Positions 1 through 7,444 of a stretch of DNA of 64,000 nucleotides are shown here, piece after piece (within the stretch, counting starts at the first letter, position 1; every line of letters begins with the position of its first letter). Both the position numbers and the translations under genes were made by a program. The notes beneath the pieces are model-generated. The model had not been told where the DNA came from. It ran no database searches and saw nothing but the letters and a program-made list of their open reading frames with translations. Source of the DNA: Saccharopolyspora elongata (GTDB taxonomy: Bacteria > Actinomycetota > Actinomycetes > Mycobacteriales > Pseudonocardiaceae); the NCBI RefSeq assembly GCF_004348985.1, contig NZ_SMKW01000041.1, forward strand, positions 1 to 64,000. The letters are read 5' to 3'.

Positions 1-18
1 GCCCACCGGCCCGTCAGG

Positions 19-94
19 CGGGACCCCCACGCGGGGCGGCTCGTGCTCGTGACTCCCCCTCTCTCCCGAGCCGCCCCGCGCGGTCCGCTTTTTC
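19..94 (+). terminator. Strong intrinsic terminator of a gene lying left of the window
   Basis: A perfect 13-bp stem (31-43 with 67-79) is extended by GGACC at 21-25 pairing with GGTCC at 82-86, and a T-rich run follows at 88-94. This is the classical form of a factor-independent terminator read on the plus strand, so a rightward gene probably ends just before the window. Confidence 0.7.
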
Positions 95-96
95 TT

Positions 97-274
97 GTTT
101 CCAGGCGCGTTCTGCATAACGGTGCAAGTAGCGGAACCTCAGAAGCCTTCTCGACTCCGGGATCCCCGACTTACGTATGCCCAATACGCGGCGTCGGGGC
201 TGTCCTCGCGAGAAGGCCTCTGAGAACCCGCGGCGGTGCAAGTTGCGAGGGTGGGCTAAGCGGCTGCGCCGCTT
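97..274 (+). repeat. Interspersed ~180-bp palindromic repeat, family B copy 1
   Basis: One of five copies in the window (others near 12001, 18425, 29642 and, inverted, 39904). The core is a long imperfect hairpin: CTCAGAAGCCTTCTCG at 138-153 pairs with 209-224, and GATCCCCGAC at 161-170 faces GTCGGGG at 193-199 across a loop holding TTACGTATG. The right flank ends in GCGGCTGCGCCGCTT (260-274). No convincing protein is encoded. It fills the gene-free stretch 95-395 together with the hairpin that follows. Confidence 0.85.
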
Positions 275-283
275 GCGACGGCT

Positions 284-318
284 CCGGCACCCGCGGCGTT
301 GGGCGTCGCGGGTGCCGG
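284..318 (-). terminator. Hairpin, probable terminator of the DUF4349 gene
   Basis: Perfect 12-bp stem CCGGCACCCGCG (284-295) / 307-318 with an 11-nt loop, lying 77 bp downstream of the leftward DUF4349 gene. There is no long T tract, as is common for actinomycete terminators. Confidence 0.5.
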
Positions 319-395
319 CTACCGAAGCAGAGGAAGAGAAAGCGGCTACGCCGCTTGCCTGGCGTATTCGTGCCCCCTCTGCCGGTCCTTCCGGC

Positions 396-1250
396 TCAGA
401 GAGTTGTCTTGCGGAGGGCTTTGCGGCGGCGGTGCAAGAGCCAGGCCGCCGTTGCCGGCACCGCGAGCACCACCGCGAACGGCAGCACCGCGCCGAAGGC
501 CGTCAGCAGGAACGCGCCGATCTCAGACAGCGCCCGCCAGCCGCCGAAGAGCCCCGCCAGGAAGCCCGTGTCGTCGTCGGCGACCGCGGCCGGGCGCTCC
601 AGCCGCACCGTCACCGTGGCCAGCTCGACCTGGCCGGACAGCGTCGCTTCGCGCCGTTCGAGGGCGTCCAGTTCCGTTTCGCGCGAGGTCAGCTCGCTCT
701 CGATCGACACGATCTCGTCGACCGTCGCGGCGCGGTCCATCAGCGCGCGCAACCGCTGCACGCTGGCCCGCTGGGAATCGATCCGGCTCCGCGTGTCCAC
801 CAGCTGGTCGGTGACGTCCTCAGCCTGCTGGCTGCGCGACGTGACCCGCCCCAGAGCCGACAGCTCGCCCAGCACCTGGTCCAGCCGGTCCGCCGGAACC
901 CGCATCGTCATCGTCGTGCCCGACCGGTAGGCGTCCTCCTGCTGGAGGTAGCCGCCCGAGCCCTCGCTGCGCCGCCGCACCTCGGCCGCGCCCCGCTCGA
1001 TGTCGTCGACCTCGATGTCCAGCTCGGCCGTCCGGATCACCTCGCGCGCACCGGTCGCCGGGCTCTGCGCGTCGCCGGATGCCGTGTCGGTCGCGAAACC
1101 GCTGTCCGAGGTGTTGCGCTCCTGCGGAGCCGCCGGCGCCACCGCGCGCGACTCCGAGACCGCCGAATCACCCGCCCCCGAGGAACACCCGCTCAACAGG
1201 CCGAGCGCGACCAGCGCCATGATCGGCCCGCGTAATCGCCGCTTGCCCAT
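396..1250 (-). CDS. DUF4349 membrane-anchored lipoprotein
   Basis: A 284-residue protein with a lipoprotein signal (positive start, hydrophobic run, lipobox LLSGC with Cys22). The middle matches the DUF4349 family: a beta segment (VIRTAELDIEVDDIERGAAE), then a long predicted coiled coil of about residues 120-200 rich in Glu, Arg and Leu. A transmembrane helix follows at about 245-272, with a basic cytoplasmic tail. Family members sit at the cell envelope and their function is unknown. The ATG is preceded by GGAGGAG at ideal spacing. It is a single gene, separated by 84 bp from the YbjN gene. Confidence 0.85.
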   Translation of the reverse strand: MGKRRLRGPIMALVALGLLSGCSSGAGDSAVSESRAVAPAAPQERNTSDSGFATDTASGDAQSPATGAREVIRTAELDIEVDDIERGAAEVRRRSEGSGGYLQQEDAYRSGTTMTMRVPADRLDQVLGELSALGRVTSRSQQAEDVTDQLVDTRSRIDSQRASVQRLRALMDRAATVDEIVSIESELTSRETELDALERREATLSGQVELATVTVRLERPAAVADDDTGFLAGLFGGWRALSEIGAFLLTAFGAVLPFAVVLAVPATAAWLLHRRRKALRKTTL

Positions 1251-1334
1251 GCCGTTCTCCTCCGCATCGTCGTGAACACGGCGGAGACGGAGCGGGACGA
1301 TCTTCCGGTTGCACCGATCGGGCGACGAGCGCCG

Positions 1335-1847
1335 CTACGGCCGGTCGTGCAGGGGCTGGACCGGGCCGTCGCGCTCCACCAGCTGCCGGAAGGGCTGGAG
1401 GTTCGCCAGGGACTCGCCGCGCGACTCGCGCCAGCCCCACTCGCGCCGGATGGCCGTGGCGAACCCGAGCTCCAGCAGGGTGTTGAAGTCGCCGTCGGCC
1501 GCCTCCAGGACCTGCCCGAGCACCCTGTCGAGCTCGTCGGCGGTCACCGCGTGCAGGCCGATCCGGCCGACCAGGTAGATGTCGCCGTTGCCGTCGATCG
1601 TGTAGTGCACGCCGTAGAGCCGGGCGTTGCGGCGCAGCAGGAACCGGTAGACGTCCTCGTGCGCCTCGTCGGGCTGCCGGCACACGAACGCCTCGACGAC
1701 CAGGGCGTGCTCGGCGACGATGAGCCAGCAGTTGGTCTGCAGCTTCTTGGTGCCGGGCAGCGTGACGAAGTACCGCCCCGCGCCCTTGGGCGCGTACTCC
1801 AGCCCACTCGCGTCCAATGTGGACTTGATGACCTCGTCGACGCTCAC
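1335..1847 (-). CDS. YbjN-domain protein
   Basis: A 170-residue protein starting with GTG, whose first bases overlap the mshA stop (GTGA, 4-bp overlap), with GGAGG 7 nt upstream; the two genes are almost certainly translationally coupled. The sequence fits the YbjN (putative bacterial sensory transduction regulator) fold: KLQTNCWLIVAEHALVVEAF, then RFLLRRNARLYGVHYTID and a glycine-bounded hairpin (GNGDIYLVGRIGL). The linkage to mycothiol glycosyltransferase is commonly seen in actinobacteria; the biochemical role is not known. No signal peptide or membrane helix, so it is cytosolic. Confidence 0.85.
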   Translation of the reverse strand: MSVDEVIKSTLDASGLEYAPKGAGRYFVTLPGTKKLQTNCWLIVAEHALVVEAFVCRQPDEAHEDVYRFLLRRNARLYGVHYTIDGNGDIYLVGRIGLHAVTADELDRVLGQVLEAADGDFNTLLELGFATAIRREWGWRESRGESLANLQPFRQLVERDGPVQPLHDRP

Positions 1848-3136
1848 GCCGTGACCTCCCGGATGCGCAGCTGCGCGTGGAACGACATCTTCGCCTGCGC
1901 GTAGGCGTCGAGCAGGGCCTCGGTGGTGCGCTGCCACGAGAAGCGCGCTGCGTGCGCGGTGGTGTTCGCGGCCAGCCGAGCGCGCAGCCCCGGTTCCAGC
2001 ATCGAGCCGAGCGCATCGGCCCACTGCCCGGCGCCGTGCCCGTCCACCAGCAGCCCGGACACCCCGTCGTCCACCGCGACCGGCAAGCCGCCGACGGCGG
2101 CCGCCACCACCGGCGTGCCGCAGGCCTGCGCCTCCAGCGCGACCAGCCCGAAGGATTCGTTGTAGCTCGGCACTGCCACGACGTCCGCCGCCCGGTACAC
2201 GTCGCGCAGCGCCGCCCCGCTGCGCGGCTGGAGAAAGCGCACCACGTCGGTGATGCCCAGCTGCACGGCGAGTTCCTGCAGCGCCCTGGGACGTTCCAGC
2301 CCGCTGCCGGACGGGCCGCCGACCACCAGCACCACGAGGCGGTCGCGAATCTCCGGCCGACGGGCGAGCAGTTCCGCGGTCGCCCGCAGCAGCACGTCCG
2401 GGGCCTTCAGGGGCTGGATCCGGCCGACGAAGGCGAGCACCACCGCGTCCGGCGGCAGGTCCAGGGCCGCCCGGGCGGCAGCGCGGCCGCCGGGGGTGAA
2501 GAGTTCCAGGTCGACGCCGGGCGGGATGGTCGCGACCGCATCCGGATCGGCGCCGTAGCGTTCGATCAGGTCGGCGGCCTCGAACTCGGTGTTGGCCACC
2601 AGCATGTCCGCCTCGGCCACCACCTGCTCCTCGCCGAGCACCCGGCCCCGCGGCTCGGGGCTGTCGCCCTCGGCGAGGTTGGCGTTCTTGACCTTGGCGA
2701 GGGTGTGCGCCGTGTGCACCAGCGGGACGCCCCAGCGCTCCCGCGCCAGCCAGCCGACCTGCCCGGATAGCCAGTAGTGCGAGTGCACGATGTCGTAGTA
2801 GCCGGGCTCGTGGCGGGCCTCCACCCGCAGCGCGCCGGCGGCGAAGGCGCAAAGCTGGGACGGCAGGTCGTTCTTGTCGAGCCCCTCGAAGGGGCCCGCG
2901 ACCACGTTCCGGACCAGGACGCCGGGGGCCAGTTCCGCGATCGGCGGGATGTCCGAGGAGGTCGCCCTGGTGAAGATCTCGACCTCGGTGCCGAGCGCGG
3001 CGAGCCGCTTGGCGGTCTGCGCGACGTAGACGTTCATGCCCCCGGCGTCGCCGGTGCCGGGCTGCTCCAGCGGGGAGGTGTGCAACGAGAAGACGGCGGC
3101 GCGGCGCGGCCGCATGCGTAACGTGCTGGAAGTCAT
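1844..3136 (-). CDS. mshA: D-inositol-3-phosphate glycosyltransferase (mycothiol biosynthesis)
   Basis: MshA transfers GlcNAc from UDP-GlcNAc to 1L-myo-inositol 1-phosphate, the first committed step of mycothiol synthesis. GT-B glycosyltransferase: the N-terminal signature SLHTSPLEQPGTGDAGGMNV is diagnostic for MshA, followed by HSHYWLSGQVGW, HTAHTLAKVKN, the donor-site GRIQPLKAPD, and the retaining-GT4 E-x7-E region PSYNESFGLVALEAQACGTP. I start at the ATG at 3136 (430 residues); an in-frame ATG at 3115 is also possible, and a longer form from 3214 would add residues not typical of the family. The stop overlaps the next gene. Confidence 0.93.
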   Translation of the reverse strand: MTSSTLRMRPRRAAVFSLHTSPLEQPGTGDAGGMNVYVAQTAKRLAALGTEVEIFTRATSSDIPPIAELAPGVLVRNVVAGPFEGLDKNDLPSQLCAFAAGALRVEARHEPGYYDIVHSHYWLSGQVGWLARERWGVPLVHTAHTLAKVKNANLAEGDSPEPRGRVLGEEQVVAEADMLVANTEFEAADLIERYGADPDAVATIPPGVDLELFTPGGRAAARAALDLPPDAVVLAFVGRIQPLKAPDVLLRATAELLARRPEIRDRLVVLVVGGPSGSGLERPRALQELAVQLGITDVVRFLQPRSGAALRDVYRAADVVAVPSYNESFGLVALEAQACGTPVVAAAVGGLPVAVDDGVSGLLVDGHGAGQWADALGSMLEPGLRARLAANTTAHAARFSWQRTTEALLDAYAQAKMSFHAQLRIREVTA

Positions 3137-3159
3137 CTGCTGCCCATCGCAAGCCGAGC

Positions 3160-3178
3160 GGCCCGAATTTTTCGGGCC
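3160..3178 (-). terminator. Short GC hairpin in the mshA leader
   Basis: GGCCCGAA-TTT-TTCGGGCC is a perfect 8-bp stem 24 bp upstream of the chosen mshA start. It could act as an attenuator or second terminator of the upstream transporter gene; nothing else distinguishes these. Confidence 0.4.
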
Positions 3179-3266
3179 CGCGTCAAACCCCGACACCCGG
3201 CGCGGCGGAAACATTCCCGTCGCCGTTCCGGAACACAGCCGGGGCCGACGCGACGCTACCGCTCAA

Positions 3267-3296
3267 GGGCCGCCGGACGGTCCTGCCAGGCGGCCC
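3267..3296 (-). terminator. Probable terminator of the MFS gene
   Basis: GGGCCGCC (3267-3274) pairs with 3289-3296 directly after the stop of the leftward MFS gene. The stem is GC-rich without a T tract. Confidence 0.4.
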
Positions 3297-3309
3297 CGGG
3301 TGGCACTGC

Positions 3310-4683
3310 TCACACGTCGACCGACCGACCGGCACGCAGCGCGAGCAACGTCCCGACGAGCGCGATCACCGCCGTGGCCGCGACCGCGGTGCGCAGCCCG
3401 TCGGCCGTGCTGGTGCCGGCGAGCGCGATCAGCAACGCGAGCCCGACGGCGCCGCCGACCTGCTGCGCCGTTGACGCCATCCCGGACGCAACACCCTGCT
3501 CGGCCGGCGCCACGCCCGTGCCTGCCGCGATCCACATGCCGGTCCAGGTGAAGCCCTGCCCCAGGCTCAGCAGGACGATCCCGGGCAGCAGCGCGAGGTA
3601 GCCGTTCTGCTCGGACATCGCCAGCGCCACCGCGCCCATCCCGATCGCGCCCAGGACCAGCCCGGACGCCAGCGTCGCGCGGATCCCGAACCTGGCGATC
3701 AGCCGCTCACCGGTGAGCGTGCCGACCGTGGTGACCAGCGTTTGCGGCAGGAACGCGAGCCCGGTCGCCAGCGCGCTGAAGCCCAGCACCTGCTGGAAGT
3801 GCAAGGTCAGGAAGTAGTACTGGATGCCGAAGGTGGCCATGAACACCGCAGTGATCGCCATCGCCCCGACCAAGCTCCGGTGGCGGAGCAGCCGCAACGG
3901 CATCAGCGGGTCGCGGCTGCGGGCCTCGGTCCGCGCGAACACGACCAGCAGCACGGCGCCGAGGACGACGCCGGTCAGGATGCTCGGGTCCGCCCACCCG
4001 ACTTCCGGGCCCTGCACCAGCGCGAACACGACCGCAGTGACGCCGACCGTGGCGGTCAGCGCGCCGAGCAGGTCGAAACTGCGCTGCCGGTCGACCGGCC
4101 CGTCCGCGGCCAGCAGCGGGAACGCCGCCACCGCCCCGAGCAGCCCCAGCGGCACGTTGACCAGGAAGACCGACTCCCAGCCGAAGGCGTTCGTCAGCAC
4201 GCCGCCGAGCAGGGAGCCCAGCGACAGGCCGACGGCCGATGCGGCGCTCCAGACCGCCAGCGCCCGGTTGCGGTCGCGGCCTTCGGCGAACGTCGTGTTG
4301 ATCAGCGCCAGCGTCGCGGGGAACAGCAGCGCGCCACCGAGCCCCTGCGCGGCGCGCGCGGCGATCAGCGGCCACGTCGCCGTGGCCAGCCCGCCGACCA
4401 GCGATCCGGCGGCGTAGAGGGACATGCCCAGCACGAACATCCGGCGCCGGCCGAGCAGGTCGGCCGCGCGCCCGCCGAGCAGCAGGAAGCCGCCGAAGGC
4501 CACCGCGTAGCCGCTGACCACCCACTGCAGGGTTTGCGCGGAGAAGTCCAGCCCGGCCCCGATCTCGGGCAGCGCCACGAACACGATGTTGTAGTCCAGC
4601 GCGATGATGAACTGCGAGAACGCCAGCAGGGCCAGGGTCAGGCCGAGGCGCGGTCGCGATCTGGTCTTGGCGGGATGGGCCAC
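3310..4683 (-). CDS. MFS drug exporter, DHA2 (EmrB/QacA) type
   Basis: A 457-residue integral membrane protein, predicted to have about 14 transmembrane segments. The first helix contains ALDYNIVFVALPEIG, the DHA2 motif for proton-coupled drug export; motif A appears as GGRAADLLGRRR, and motif C-like Gly/Pro-rich sequence follows GWESVFLVNVPLGL. The GTG start has AGGAG 5 nt upstream. It is divergent from an ArsR-type repressor, with inverted repeats in the 126-bp gap, so it is probably repressed by that protein. Substrate unknown; a toxic compound or drug is the family expectation. Confidence 0.88.
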   Translation of the reverse strand: MAHPAKTRSRPRLGLTLALLAFSQFIIALDYNIVFVALPEIGAGLDFSAQTLQWVVSGYAVAFGGFLLLGGRAADLLGRRRMFVLGMSLYAAGSLVGGLATATWPLIAARAAQGLGGALLFPATLALINTTFAEGRDRNRALAVWSAASAVGLSLGSLLGGVLTNAFGWESVFLVNVPLGLLGAVAAFPLLAADGPVDRQRSFDLLGALTATVGVTAVVFALVQGPEVGWADPSILTGVVLGAVLLVVFARTEARSRDPLMPLRLLRHRSLVGAMAITAVFMATFGIQYYFLTLHFQQVLGFSALATGLAFLPQTLVTTVGTLTGERLIARFGIRATLASGLVLGAIGMGAVALAMSEQNGYLALLPGIVLLSLGQGFTWTGMWIAAGTGVAPAEQGVASGMASTAQQVGGAVGLALLIALAGTSTADGLRTAVAATAVIALVGTLLALRAGRSVDV

Positions 4684-4710
4684 CAGGGCTCCTTGGTTCG
4701 ACAGTACGGG

Positions 4711-4733
4711 AACAGTCGTACAGTTCGACTGTT
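4711..4733. promoter_or_regulatory. Perfect inverted repeat, candidate ArsR operator
   Basis: AACAGTCG (4711-4718) and CGACTGTT (4726-4733) are exact complements around a 7-bp spacer, 28 bp upstream of the MFS start. Position between divergent repressor and transporter suggests repressor binding. Confidence 0.65.
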
Positions 4734-4782
4734 CGCCGATCTTCGAACAATGGGAGCGGCGGGGTCAACGCCGACGTGATCA

Positions 4783-4800
4783 GTACGACAGTTTGCGTAC
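4783..4800. promoter_or_regulatory. Second inverted repeat next to the ArsR start
   Basis: GTACG (4783-4787) and CGTAC (4796-4800) flank ACAGTTTG. The half site GTACGACAGTT shares CGACTGT/ACAGTCG character with the repeat at 4711, suggesting a second site for autoregulation; it ends 9 bp before the ArsR start. Confidence 0.5.
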
Positions 4801-4809
4801 AATCGGCCC

Positions 4810-5115
4810 GTGGCGTTGAATCACCCGACACTCGAACAGATCCGGCTGCCGGAGGTGCTCACGGCGCTCGGGCACCCGGTGCGGCTGTCGATCGTCCGCG
4901 CGCTCGCCGACGGCGTGGAACGCTCCTGCGGCAGCCTGCCGTCGCCGGTGTCGAAGTCGACCATGACCCACCACTGGCGGGTGCTCCGCGAGAGCGGCGT
5001 GATCTACCAGCGGCCGTCGGGCCGCGAGATCTTCCTGACCCTGCGCTGCGCCGACCTCGACGAGAAGTTCCCCGGCGTCCTCACGGCGATCCTCGCCACC
5101 GACGCCGAGGACTGA
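4810..5115 (+). CDS. ArsR-type winged-helix repressor
   Basis: A 101-residue HTH protein starting at GTG. It has the ArsR layout: VLTALGHPVRLSIVRALADG, then a recognition helix region SKSTMTHHWRVLRESGVI and a wing YQRPSGREIFLTL. No cysteine pair typical of metal-sensing members is present (a single Cys in SCGSL and one in RCADL), so it may sense an organic ligand. It faces the MFS exporter divergently and likely represses it and itself via the inverted repeats in the gap. Confidence 0.85.
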   Translation: MALNHPTLEQIRLPEVLTALGHPVRLSIVRALADGVERSCGSLPSPVSKSTMTHHWRVLRESGVIYQRPSGREIFLTLRCADLDEKFPGVLTAILATDAED

Positions 5116-5131
5116 ACCCGGAGAACGCGAA

Positions 5132-5183
5132 GGGGCCGCGAGTCCCCCGGGCCGCGGCGGCGACCCGAAGGGCTCACGGCCCC
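5132..5183. terminator. Shared terminator between convergent genes
   Basis: GGGGCCGCGAG (5132-5142) pairs with CTCACGGCCCC (5173-5183) with one mismatch; it lies in the 82-bp gap between the ends of the ArsR gene and the L,D-transpeptidase gene. The 30-nt loop is itself GC-rich. Confidence 0.45.
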
Positions 5184-5197
5184 GTCCCAGCAGCAGC

Positions 5198-6352
5198 TCA
5201 GACCGCGGACTTCTTGGTCCACTGCTCCCAGTTGAGCAGCCAGTCGTAGACGTCGAACTGCGGCGGCATGGTGCTCGCCGAGCCCGTCACCTCGATCGGG
5301 TCGCCGAGCAGCGCGCTGTCGTAGTAGTCCTTCGCGTCGGCCGCGCTGAGGTTGATGCAGCCGTGCGAGTTGTTGACCTTGCCGAGCGCGGCGGCGTTCT
5401 CCTGGTTCTCGTGGATGAACTCGCCGTGGTTCGAGAACCGCGCCGCCCAGGTCTTGCGCACGTCGTGGTAGCCGTAACGGGGGTTGTCCATGATCTCCAC
5501 CGGGCGCTTCTCCATGACGATGAACGTGCCGTTGGGCGTGTTGCGTCCCGGGTCGTACTCCTCGCCGTAGCTCGCCGCGTAGCTGGCCACCTGCTCGCCG
5601 TTGCGCATCACGACCAGCCGGTGGGTGCCCACCGCCGCCTTGACGATCTGCGCCCGGCCGATGTCGAACTCGGTGCTCAGGTCCGCCAGCCCGTAGGAGC
5701 CCTGGCCGTAGGACTGGCCGTAGAGCTTGGCGTGCACGCTGACGTGGGTGTGCGCCGGCCAGTACTCCTTCGGCCGCCAGTCGACCTGCCGGTCCGACAG
5801 CCAGGCCCAGGAGCCTTCGACCGGCACCGAGGTCTGCACGGTCAGCGCCCGCTGGATCCCCGCCTTGTCCTGGACCGCCTCGTCGAACTTCACGCTGATC
5901 GGCATCGCGATGCCGACCTCGGCGTTGTCCGTCGGGTTGATCGTGGCGCGGATCGTCTTCTTCGGCTGCAGCGTGCTGAAGGCGCCCTGCACCGGCACCT
6001 GCTTGCCGTCGTCGCCGATGGCCTGGCCGGTCCAGGAGTAGCTCTTGCCATAGCCGAGCGCCTCGGTGGCGTGCCAGTTCTTGCCGTCCTTGGACAGCTC
6101 GCCGGCGACCTGCTTGCCGTCGGCGTTGGTCAGCGCGATGGAGTCGAACCTGCCTCGATCCACGGTGGCCGTGATCGGCGCAGCCGGGTTGACCTCGCCG
6201 GCGTCGGCGCCCGGTTCGAAGGACACCTTGGCGACCGGATCCGCGGGTTTCTGCTCCTGCGGAGCGGACGCACCGCAGCCCGAGATCAGCAGCAACGCCG
6301 CCACAGCTCCCGCCAGCGCAGCCCACCTCGACCGCAGCTTGGAACCACTCAC
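5198..6352 (-). CDS. L,D-transpeptidase lipoprotein (LdtMt2-like)
   Basis: A 384-residue exported enzyme that forms 3-3 cross-links in peptidoglycan. It has a lipoprotein signal with lipobox LLISGC, two Ig-like beta domains (about residues 40-240, with a typical TINPTDNAEVGIAMPISVKF start of the second), and a YkuD catalytic domain. The YkuD motif is complete: HGEFIHEN, then VNNSHGCINLS with the nucleophilic Cys near residue 332 and the catalytic His just before. Length and order match mycobacterial LdtMt2. The chosen GTG has only a weak ribosome site. Single gene, convergent with the ArsR gene. Confidence 0.92.
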   Translation of the reverse strand: MSGSKLRSRWAALAGAVAALLLISGCGASAPQEQKPADPVAKVSFEPGADAGEVNPAAPITATVDRGRFDSIALTNADGKQVAGELSKDGKNWHATEALGYGKSYSWTGQAIGDDGKQVPVQGAFSTLQPKKTIRATINPTDNAEVGIAMPISVKFDEAVQDKAGIQRALTVQTSVPVEGSWAWLSDRQVDWRPKEYWPAHTHVSVHAKLYGQSYGQGSYGLADLSTEFDIGRAQIVKAAVGTHRLVVMRNGEQVASYAASYGEEYDPGRNTPNGTFIVMEKRPVEIMDNPRYGYHDVRKTWAARFSNHGEFIHENQENAAALGKVNNSHGCINLSAADAKDYYDSALLGDPIEVTGSASTMPPQFDVYDWLLNWEQWTKKSAV

Positions 6353-6580
6353 CTTCTGACCTCTATCCCCTTAGAGAATGTGCGCACGACCATCCGCTTT
6401 GCCCGAAATGCAACGGGACGGTCGTCGAAAAGTGACCCGTTATCCATAAGACGCCCGAAGGCGAAAAAAGATGTCTGGAAACCCCAGTGTGTCGTGTCAC
6501 ATCCGGCACGTCACATCAGCCCCGGCCGGACGTGGTCCGATGGACGCGGGCAATCGGCCGTCTCCCGGGAGGAAGAAGAC

Positions 6581-7330
6581 GTGAGCACAAGTTCTGCAGG
6601 CCGCTGGGCCGTGGTCACCGGGGCGAGCTCCGGCATCGGCGCGGCCACCGCGCGCCACCTCGCCGCCGCGGGCTTCCACGTGGTGCTGGGCGCCCGGCGG
6701 CTCGAACGGCTGACCGCGCTCGCCGAGGAGATCGGCGGCACCGCGCTGCCCCTGGACGTCACCGACCCGGATTCGGTGGCGGCGTTCGTCGAGCAGGTGC
6801 CGGAATGCCACGTGCTGATCAACAACGCCGGCGGCGCGAAGGGCCTGGCCAAGATCGCCGAAGCCGACGAGGACGACTGGCGCTGGATGTGGGAGACCAA
6901 CGTGCTCGGCACGCTCCGGGTCACCAAGGCGCTGCTGCCGAAGCTCGTCGCCTCGGGCGACGGGCACGTGGTGACGGTGACCTCGGTGGCGGCCTCCGAG
7001 GTCTACGACAACGGCGCGGGCTACACCTCGGCCAAGCACGCGCAGGGCGCGCTGCACCGCACGCTGCGGGGCGAGCTCCTGGGCGAGCCGGTGCGGTTCA
7101 CCGAGATCGCGCCGGGCGCTGTGGAGACGGAGTTCTCCGAGGTGCGCTTCGGCGGCGACAAAGAGCGCGCGGCGGCGGTCTACCAAGGCATCACGCCGCT
7201 GGTCGCCGACGACATCGCGGACATCATCGCGTTCGCGGTGACCCGCCCGTCCCACGTGAACCTGGACTTCATCTCCGTCAAACCCCGCGACCAGCACTCG
7301 GCCACCCGCATGCACCGCCGGACCGAGTGA
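6581..7330 (+). CDS. Short-chain dehydrogenase/reductase
   Basis: A classical SDR of 249 residues with the Rossmann motif TGASSGIG, the structural NNAG motif, and the catalytic Ser...YTSAK (Tyr-x-x-x-Lys) at about residues 148-152. The Arg pair after beta-2 (GARRLERL) suggests NADPH preference. Closest in style to the YdfG-like serine/3-hydroxy acid dehydrogenases, but the substrate cannot be told. The GTG at 6581 is preceded by GGGAGGAAG; reading further upstream in frame only extends into the antisense of the L,D-transpeptidase. A perfect hairpin follows the stop. Confidence 0.88.
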   Translation: MSTSSAGRWAVVTGASSGIGAATARHLAAAGFHVVLGARRLERLTALAEEIGGTALPLDVTDPDSVAAFVEQVPECHVLINNAGGAKGLAKIAEADEDDWRWMWETNVLGTLRVTKALLPKLVASGDGHVVTVTSVAASEVYDNGAGYTSAKHAQGALHRTLRGELLGEPVRFTEIAPGAVETEFSEVRFGGDKERAAAVYQGITPLVADDIADIIAFAVTRPSHVNLDFISVKPRDQHSATRMHRRTE

Positions 7331-7345
7331 TCCCTTCCGGGTGAA

Positions 7346-7399
7346 GGTCCGCAATTTCAATGGAAATCGAACCTCTGATTTCCATTGAAATTGCGGACC
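7346..7399. repeat. Perfect 23-bp inverted repeat, family A copy 1
   Basis: Arms 7346-7368 and 7377-7399 are exact complements over 23 bp with an 8-nt loop (GAACCTCT). The arm contains CCGCAATTTCAATGGAAATC, which recurs at 48897 and in rearranged form at 48992. It is AT-rich compared with its surroundings. It lies between convergent genes, so it may stop transcription in both directions, but the sequence conservation between copies implies a repeat family. Confidence 0.85.
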
Positions 7400-7444
7400 C
7401 GACCGGCCGGGGGCCGATCGGGTCTGGGCAGCAGGGGCGTGGGG

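Noticed and set aside
1335..3152. A 605-codon minus-strand frame spanning mshA and the YbjN gene
   Set aside because: Only its last 170 codons are the YbjN gene; the rest is out-of-frame shadow of mshA, whose real frame carries all glycosyltransferase motifs.
5363..6580. Long open plus-strand frame continuous with the SDR gene
   Set aside because: It is antisense to the L,D-transpeptidase; the SDR has a clear GTG with GGGAGGAAG at 6581 and the upstream residues match no family.
6353..6580. Riboswitch (for example c-di-AMP type) before the L,D-transpeptidase
   Set aside because: The leader contains only small hairpins such as CGCCCGAAGGCG and none of the conserved motifs I could recognise.
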